Assembly (NCBI GenBank): GCA_037893245.1
Contig: JBAIAA010000415.1
Coordinates: 1,550,001-1,614,000 of the forward strand
Direction: 5' to 3'
Length of the DNA: 64,000 bases
Origin: Crossaster papposus
Taxonomy: Eukaryota > Echinodermata > Asteroidea > Velatida > Solasteridae
A model generated the notes under the pieces. It saw only the letters and a program-made list of their open reading frames with translations, made no database searches and was not told the DNA's origin. A program made the translations under genes and the position numbers. Positions 57,819 through 64,000 of the stretch are shown one piece after another. Position 1 is the first letter of the stretch; each line of letters starts with the position of its first letter.

Positions 57819-60800
57819 GTAAGTGTTTTCTTTAAGTAACAATTCTAACATTTTATAGTAAAATTGCAATAACAAATTCTTTATTTTAATACAGTATGTA
57901 CATTATGGTTTGCTGTCATTTTTATGAAAAGTGGTATTATATCAATTTTCAATAGTGGTTGGCCTACCAGCATTAGGAAAAAAACTGGCTTTAAATACCA
58001 CTGACAATTTCAGACATCAAAAACAAATATAATGTATATTCCTGTTATCACCCATTTTTCAACTTTTGCAAAAATATAAGCTATTAAATAACAATAATTA
58101 GTGTTTTTCAATTAGAATTCTCTGCTCCTACCTGTAATTTGAAACACAAATGAAAATGTCTTTACCTTAATATAAAGTATACCGGTAGGCTCTTATTGTG
58201 CACTGTATTTCTTTCACAGTTAGATTCGAACGAGCACAACATGACAGTTGGACAAGGAGTAAGTAATATTGCGTTCATGTTTAAAATAAAAACACACAAA
58301 AACCAAGGATGGTCCTTAATGACCAAAATTTAATTGGAAGGGAACTACAAGACAACATTTTCATGTTCATTTAATATGACCTTGAAAATATGTATACATA
58401 GTGTACATTACTTAACCAGTTCGCATCGGAACGCATGTACAAACTTGTTTTTTCCAAAATTCAAAATGGATGATGAATAAACCAGGGATGAGATGGTCAA
58501 TTTAAATAAAAAGGTCAACAAATTTATGAAATGTCTGACATATTCATATGTGACACGATCAAGCCGAATCAGTCGGATGTCGGGGAATGCCCGGGAATCC
58601 CCAAAATGCACTGTGTTCTTCGTTGGTATTTAAACTCGACAACAAAACATCGTATCAACATGGGGTTTTCAGTTTTTAAAACGTACAGATGCCCTCTTTG
58701 AAACTACATGAAAACCCATTTTTTGACCGGGGCCGACATCCGACTGATTTCGCTTGATCGTGTCACATATGTGATGCGATCAAGCAAAATCAGTCGGAAC
58801 TCGGCAATTCTTGTTTTGAGATAGGGCCAAAATATGTTCGTAGGGGTGGAAAAATCAAAATTGATTCAGAAGGGAAGTGATACAAAAACATGATTTTCTC
58901 AGTTTCTTTATTTTTAACGTGCTGGTGTTCAAAAGGTTGTAACCAAAGGTCGTATCCACATGGGGAGCCCGAAGTACGCTAAAAAGGAATATGTAAAAAT
59001 CCCAAAAATTACCAAGGCATACTTCAGACTGATTTTGCTTGATTGCATCACATATGTTTATATACATTATTTTTTTCTTCCAAGGTCAACAAATCTGAAA
59101 AATGTCATGCCTGAAAAACACGTCACGAGAAGGGCCAGAAATACCTGTCAGTGACCGGCTCACAATGAGCGAGGCCGGAAAACTCAGGGTGTGCTACCCA
59201 CATATACCGGCCTGAACCGGTCTTGCATCAAAGTTTGTGAAAAACAACCCCGCGTCTGCATTCAGTCAATGGCAAAATAATCCCGGCGTAAACTGGTTAG
59301 GTATGTGATGACCCAATAAAGATTGTACAATCTTTGACACAACATAAGACCATACTTCACAGGAAATGATGAAAGCACAATTTTTGTTTTCTTTTTAAAA
59401 GGCATCTAAAATTTTAGATAGTTTGAGTAGGGGAGAGGTGGTGGAGGGAGGCCATGAGGAGGAGTTGGAAGAGAATACAGAGATGGATGAGATGGCTGTT
59501 TGTAAAGATAAGGAAGGAGATGAAGGAGTTGAGGCAGAGATGGAGGCAGAGGAGGAGGAGGAGGCAGATGAGGCAGGGGAGGAGAAGGCAGATGAGGCGG
59601 AGGAGGCAGATGAGGCGGGGGAGGAGGAGGCAGATCCGACGTGGGAGGAGGAGGCAGATGAGGAAAAGGGGAAGGACGAGAAAGATGACAGGGGAGATGA
59701 AGAGGGTGACTTGGAGGATGAGGATGAAGATGAAGAAGAGTACGATCCCTTCAAGTACAGTCGAAGAAGAAGGGAAGTGAAACAAAATCCCAACAGGCCT
59801 CTTGTGAGTACACTTGTCTACTATGCCACTTGGGACTATAAGTTTCCCTTCAATAATCATGTTTTACTTTGGCACAAATGTCAATTTTGTGAGCATACTT
59901 ACTTATCTGAAAGAAAAGAAATCAAATGACTACTAAAAAAAACCTGTTTTATAAAAGAGTTGTTTGTCCAATACAATTTTTTAACAAACGACTTAATTTG
60001 TTTTGCAATATTTCTAGTCTAATCGGGCACTGAGACAGTGTCACCTATGTCAGGACGGGAAAGTGGTAAAACATTTAGCGCAGCACTTCGCCCGATTTCA
60101 CAAAATAAGAGACGGCCAGAAGAGAATGATGGAAATTGCAAAGAACCGAAAAGTGTGAGTAGAAGTGTCACTCTGTATTTTTTCTTTTTGAAGTATTTTA
60201 CTTGCGTTTTTTTGCTTTTGCTGTAATTTTCAGAAATGGATGGATTTGGAGGATTAGCAAGGGTATCTACAAGTTTCAGAAAGTCAAATTTAAGACTCTT
60301 TAGTACACATTTAATGCTACCCTAAACAAATTTTAAGACCAAACGTAAATCGGACTGGTGTTCGGATGTATTTTAGATCTCAAAAGTAAGAGCGGGTAGT
60401 GTTGGGCGCGTACAGCTCGACACCCTGGAAACGAAGTTGCCAATGGCAGTAATAGTCTGGTTAATAGTAAATACGCTTTATTGCATGTATTGTGTAGGGC
60501 GACAGAGGCGGAAACATGTCATTTGACACACACAGAATGGCGAAACACCGAAATTTACTTGCAACAATTTTCCGTGATTTTTTGGCTGAATTTTCAGCTC
60601 GGGTAATTATCAGCAACCAGACTTCAAGCGGTATTAAACAGAGTGATTAAAACCTTTCGAACACACATCTATTCCCTTATTTAACTGAGTGTCCAAATTT
60701 TTACAATCATGGATGAAAGAATAGCAAGGAAAACTGCAACCGGTGTTGGGTAGTGGTTCTTATGTTGTTCTTGGGTTTTTTTTACCTTAGAATTTGAATT

Positions 60801-62557
60801 AATTTTTTTTTTATATAATAAAATATTTTTCGAAATTACAGGATATCTAGTGCAATCATTTTGCTGGATGCCTGCAATCATTTTTTTTTTAATAAGTAAG
60901 ACTTTTCTGAATAATTTGGTAGTAACATTTGTTGATATCCGCAAATGGTGTATCCTACCTTTAACTGTATAACAGTATAGTAGTAAAATAATAGGTTATA
61001 TATTTTATGTTTTCAGACAGCCAATATCCAAGCCATCAACTAACCAATACCAAAGGATCTTGAAAGACTGCCCTGTGAAAGGATGTATCGGTAAAGGGTA
61101 CAAGAGGATTGACCACCACCTCTACTTTAAGCACAACTTGGATGTATGTTATGCCAATATTTAAATGACCACATAAACTCCAAGAATTATTACATGATTA
61201 ACGATACATCCATCTTAAAAACTGGGGGCTTTTGGTGGATTGTTGATTGTAAACTTATAGCGGCACTGCAGGTTTTGGATGGATTCAGGTACTTCCACAT
61301 TAAGCAGTCACAAACACCAACTTTTTGTACGCGACAAAATTGGTGGATTTGGGCAGTTCCCAGGTTGTTTTCTGGGGAAAATACCAAAGGCGATTATGCA
61401 AACACCCACGCCATTCTAGCAAGCTGCAAGCAAGCAAATAGTAAGAATATTTCATAGAATGGTGTTATGGATATGTTTTTCAAGCTCCTAAAACTGCAGA
61501 TTATCGCCAAATAACACTGCTATTACCCAGTTACTGACACCGAAGTTGGAACAACTTATGCTTATTATTTATTTGTTGATACAAACATTTGATAATAACG
61601 TCAACTGATTTGCACAGTGAACACACTGTTCATGCATTGTACATTTATGTAGAGTGCATAGCTTGAAATGTGTGTTTTCAGTAGCATATGTACCTAGGCT
61701 CTACTTCCTGCATGGTTTAAGCAAATCACAGGTTGACCTGAGGCAAGGGGTCATCTTTGTGCACCCAGACCTAGTGAACATTCTATTGTTTTCTAATTTT
61801 TTTAATATTTTAATATGTACATCAACTGTTTTCCACAGCGAGGGACTCCATTGTATCAGAAATACATGGCAATAGCCAAAAAGACCCATCCAACCCCACA
61901 GCAGCCACAAGTCCCCGCTGAACCCAGCAAGCCTGATGAGAGGGAAACCTTCCTCGAAGACAACGGTATTTTTGTCCAAAAAGGCTCCTCTGAAGAGTGT
62001 ACAGAATTTTCGTTATTTATTAAAAAATGCTGGATTCAGTTCAGTGGTTTTGATACAAAGGCCATTAATGCAACACACCCAGATTTTTGATGTTTTGTTA
62101 GAACTTTTGAAGAATCCAAAAGTTAAATATTAGTTATGAAAAACGCAGAACTTACACAAACCTTAAGTACACTATTTTGAATTCGCCCAATGTTATGTTT
62201 GATATGACACCTGAACGCGTGCACCGCCGAATAACACCTCAAGCATGAGGGCATTCCCATGTTTTATTATGAAATGAAGCAAGCCAAATAACTATATAGG
62301 ACCTTTTTACACTTTAATTCTCAAAAAGAAATTGAGCCTGTGTATTTTTGTGAAATTTCAACAACTGGGTTTTCCTTTGCTTTTTTTTTAGATGAACCAC
62401 TGCTTGACAGATTTGAAAACTACGAGGTAGTTAAATTTGCCAGTACCCCCGCTGCCTACAAATCTGCTGGGCAGCACCGACGTCAGCTGGAAGCCTGCAA
62501 AGCAAAACTAAAGCTAAAACATTCAGCTGACCTCATCCACCCCAGGATACCACAGAG
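57773..62557 (+). CDS. Unrecognised acidic zinc-finger protein, 5' and middle exons
   Basis: Seven exons join in phase: 57773-57818, 58220-58258, 59402-59803, 60018-60154, 61017-61143, 61839-61965 and 62392-62557; the last ends in a donor (GAG|GTAATC), so more exons lie further right. The product begins MIRFGLHRRMASRRK, has ~110 Glu/Asp/Ala residues in imperfect EEADEAGEE repeats, then a finger-like CHLCQDGKVVKHLAQHFARFH, a second finger CPVKGCIGKGYKRIDHHLYF-KH, a Pro/Gln linker, and a segment EPLLDRFENYEVVKFASTPA. The two-finger order and the following DRFENY segment recall unnamed proteins of marine invertebrates linked to Crypton-type tyrosine recombinases; this is from memory and weak. 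Nuclear, nucleic-acid-binding is the natural guess. The start may be internal if an exon lies before the satellite. Confidence 0.65.
58220..58258 (+). CDS. Acidic zinc-finger gene, 39-bp microexon
   Basis: It lies between TTTCACAG and GTAAGT and encodes LDSNEHNMTVGQG, phase 0 on both sides. Confidence 0.5.
58416..59296 (-). mobile_element. piggyBac-type MITE, copy D, with ~600-bp insert
   Basis: TTAA (58412-58415) precedes CCAGTTCGCATCGG; the right end CCGGCGTAAACTGG is followed by TTAG. Outer blocks match copy A in reverse (ATTCAAAATGGATGATGAATAA; CACGTCACGAGAAGGGCCAG). The insert ~58,480-59,085 contains its own inverted words (TGTGACACGATCAAGC, GCTTGATCGTGTCACA). It lies in intron 2 of the zinc-finger gene. 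Confidence 0.65.
59402..59803 (+). CDS. Acidic zinc-finger gene, acidic exon
   Basis: It lies between TTTAAAAG and GTGAGT and has 134 codons. The Glu/Ala/Asp repeat is encoded by GAGGAGGCAGATGAGGC words, so it may vary in length. It ends in a basic KYSRRRREVKQNPNRPL. Confidence 0.7.
60018..60154 (+). CDS. Acidic zinc-finger gene, finger 1 exon
   Basis: It lies between TTTCTAG and GTGAGT. It encodes a C-x2-C-x9-H-x3-H-x4-H type cluster (CHLCQDGKVVKHLAQHFARFH) and a basic tail. Confidence 0.7.
60384..60562 (+). repeat. Dispersed repeat, left member of an inverted pair
   Basis: Blocks TGTTGGGCGCGTACAGCTCG, AATACGCTTTATTGCATGTA and CAAATGACA-type words recur inverted at 62,697-62,881. It lies in the intron before finger 2. 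Confidence 0.7.
61017..61143 (+). CDS. Acidic zinc-finger gene, finger 2 exon
   Basis: It lies between TTTTCAG and GTATGT. It encodes CPVKGCIGKGYKRIDHHLYF then KHNLD, a second C2H2-like finger. An alternative acceptor four bases later would break the phase. Confidence 0.7.
61839..61965 (+). CDS. Acidic zinc-finger gene, Pro/Gln linker exon
   Basis: It lies between TTCCACAG and GTATTT. It encodes RGTPLYQKYMAIAKKTHPTP and a Pro-rich linker, and leaves one codon base. Confidence 0.65.
62392..62557 (+). CDS. Acidic zinc-finger gene, last exon found
   Basis: It lies after a long T tract ending TTTAG and before GTAATC. It encodes EPLLDRFENYEVVKFASTPA and RRQLEACKAKLKLKHSADLI, and leaves two codon bases, so translation must continue. 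Confidence 0.65.
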
Positions 62558-62696
62558 GTAATCATTTTTAGCAGTTACTTCATGTCTTGTTTTCGTTAAA
62601 TTTATTTATTTCCTTTTTGGATATTTAGTAAAAACATTGTGTGGTATAATTGTCAATTAAGTCCGTCCTTTTTTACCTTAATACCTTTTTTGTAAA

Positions 62697-62881
62697 ATTT
62701 AGCAATTTTTTTTCGGTGTTTCGCCATTCTGTGTGTGTCAAATGACATGTTTCCGCCTCATTCGCTCTACACAATACATGCAATAAAGCGTATTTACTAG
62801 GAACCAGACTATCACTGCCAATGGCAACTTCGTTCCCAGGGTGTCGAGCTGTACGCGCCCAACACCACCTATTCTTACTAA
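62697..62881 (-). repeat. Dispersed repeat, right member of an inverted pair
   Basis: It is the inverse of 60,384-60,562 at high similarity by eye, including TTCGCCATTCTGTGTGTGTC. The two members flank the last three exons found. Confidence 0.7.
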
Positions 62882-62983
62882 AAAAACAAACTGAGCCCTG
62901 GGGACGGGTATAATGTGACATCGCGTGACGTATTTTGTTGCTAGCTGGTTTTAAACACAGCCATGTCTTTATCGTCTGTTTAA

Positions 62984-63595
62984 AGGGTAACTGAAATTCA
63001 AAACTTTAATATGGCGAAATATACGCTTTAATAACGCTGAATACTTAACAACTGCAAAAACTTCTTATTTGTTTAGGTTTGCTCATTAATCGCGACCCTA
63101 AAATGAAAAGCAATATGCGCCGTGCCCCGCCCACAACAGATGACGTCACGGTAAGAATATAGCGTGGATATACCAGGCTAAGCCTAGCCTTGAATACAAG
63201 GCTGCACTGTATCCGCAACATGGGATCGTCGTTTGTCATAACACCAAACATGTACATAGCCCGCAATGCATTATTATACGTATGTGCACGGCTATGTACA
63301 CTTACATGTATGTAAACGGCTATCTACACGTTTAGTGTTGTGGCAAACGATGATCCCACGTTGCGGATACAGCATAGCCTTGTATTCAAGGCTATGCTTA
63401 GCCTGGTACAGCCACGCTCTATTCTTACCGTGACATCATCTTTTATGACGGGGCACGGCGCATATTGGTTTTTTATTTTAGGTTCACGATTAATGAACTA
63501 ACACAAACAAATATGAATGTTTTGCAGTTGTTAAGTATTCAGCATTATTAAAACGTATATTTTGCCATGTTAAAATTTTGAATTTCAAGTACCCT
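62984..63595. mobile_element. 612-bp palindromic element with TTAA flanks (Kolobok/piggyBac-like)
   Basis: TTAA lies at 62980-62983 and 63596-63599. The ends AGGGTAACTGAAATTCAAAA and, inverted, AGGGTACTTGAAATTCAAAA match, and the arms pair nearly throughout (GCGTTATTAA, CACGGCGCATAT, TATCCGCAACGTGGGATCAT-type blocks) to a centre near 63,290. AGGG ends after TTAA suggest Kolobok more than piggyBac. No coding capacity. Confidence 0.8.
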
Positions 63596-63623
63596 TTAAT
63601 ACCGGCCACGTGACGGGCTCTCG

Positions 63624-63757
63624 ACCAATAGGAATGCCTAAACTGTCCCAGGATTTATGAATAAATATTAACCAATTTGACAGGGGTGGGACCAATAGGA
63701 ATGCCTAAACTGTCCCAGGATTTATGAATAAATATTAACCAATTTGACAGGGGTGGG
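63624..63757 (+). repeat. Two exact tandem copies of a 67-bp unit
   Basis: ACCAATAGGAATGCCTAAAC begins at 63,624 and again at 63,691; I see no difference between the units. Each starts with a CCAAT word. The rest of the window to 64,000 shows no gene. Confidence 0.85.
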
Positions 63758-64000
63758 GTTTCAATTTCAATGCTAGTTTACTACGCAATCGTGAAACTAG
63801 CACACGGGTGCAGTAGTCACTCGCGCAAACATCGGACAAGTTAGCTAGCTGATGTGCTCCAAATGAAAAGTATTTTGTTAATCAGCGTTTTTCAGTGCTG
63901 CATCTGAATGTATGAGGTACCAGTATGTACGTTTTATGTGTATAATATACATTGGGTGTGTGGAAATCCCTGAAAAAAATGGAGGATTAAGGAGTTACTA

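Noticed and set aside
61683..61739. Open segment (YVPRLYFLHGLSKSQVDL) between acceptor- and donor-like words
   Set aside because: In the phase left by the previous exon it opens with a stop codon, and skipping it keeps the frame.

Overview
The window is eukaryotic, from an invertebrate animal with split genes, long AT-rich introns and dense non-autonomous transposons. The NAB co-repressor, the HDGF/LEDGF-family protein with an integrase-binding domain (IBD), the stonustoxin-like/FN3/GTPase fusion and the frequent ACATGTAC-type words suggest a marine invertebrate deuterostome (lancelet, hemichordate or echinoderm). That placement is an inference; no rRNA or mitochondrial marker is present. I saw no rRNA, tRNA, CRISPR array or prokaryotic operon.

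Layout. (1) 1-9,599, + strand: the 3' half of an HDGF-related gene (six exons: IBD, then a long acidic tail). The PWWP end must lie left of the window. Its introns hold hairpins, a piggyBac-type MITE and an antisense, apparently frame-broken exon. (2) 9,600-14,106: a 3'-UTR-like stretch with a 22-bp minisatellite, a palindromic MITE and a second piggyBac-type MITE. (3) 14,107-23,894, - strand: a complete NAB transcriptional co-repressor coding sequence in seven coding exons (575 aa), with a probable upstream 5'-UTR exon near 24,827. Its introns carry a 1.17-kb inverted repeat and two long hairpins. (4) 25,456-27,485: a compact non-autonomous LTR retrotransposon with two 264-bp LTRs, a tRNA-Leu-type primer site and an internal serine/arginine-like minisatellite in place of gag-pol. 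(5) 27,490-34,850: repeat land, with a G-rich minisatellite split by a LINE 3' end, a foldback mariner-type element and other inverted repeats. (6) 35,098-39,495, - strand: one intronless 1,465-codon gene joining a stonustoxin-like N-terminus, a thioredoxin-like domain, four FN3 domains, a P-loop GTPase, a coiled coil and a Cys-rich tail. (7) 39,540-53,930: mostly non-genic, with a diverged 1.2-kb tandem duplication, a hAT-type element carrying two nuclear-receptor-like palindromes, MITEs and a dead LINE. (8) 53,936-57,590: 21 counted copies of a ~173-bp satellite, partly organised in a 350-bp higher-order repeat. (9) 57,773-62,557, + strand: seven exons of an unrecognised acidic zinc-finger gene that runs on beyond the last exon found. 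(10) 62,558-64,000: a TTAA-flanked palindromic element and a 67-bp exact duplication.

The genes do not form an evident pathway. Two encode chromatin/transcription factors (an IBD reader protein and the EGR co-repressor NAB), one a large putative cytosolic GTPase fusion, and one a nuclear-looking zinc-finger protein. The most unusual items are the stonustoxin-like/GTPase fusion with a frame-shifted C-terminal extension, the LTR element, and the higher-order satellite next to the zinc-finger gene.
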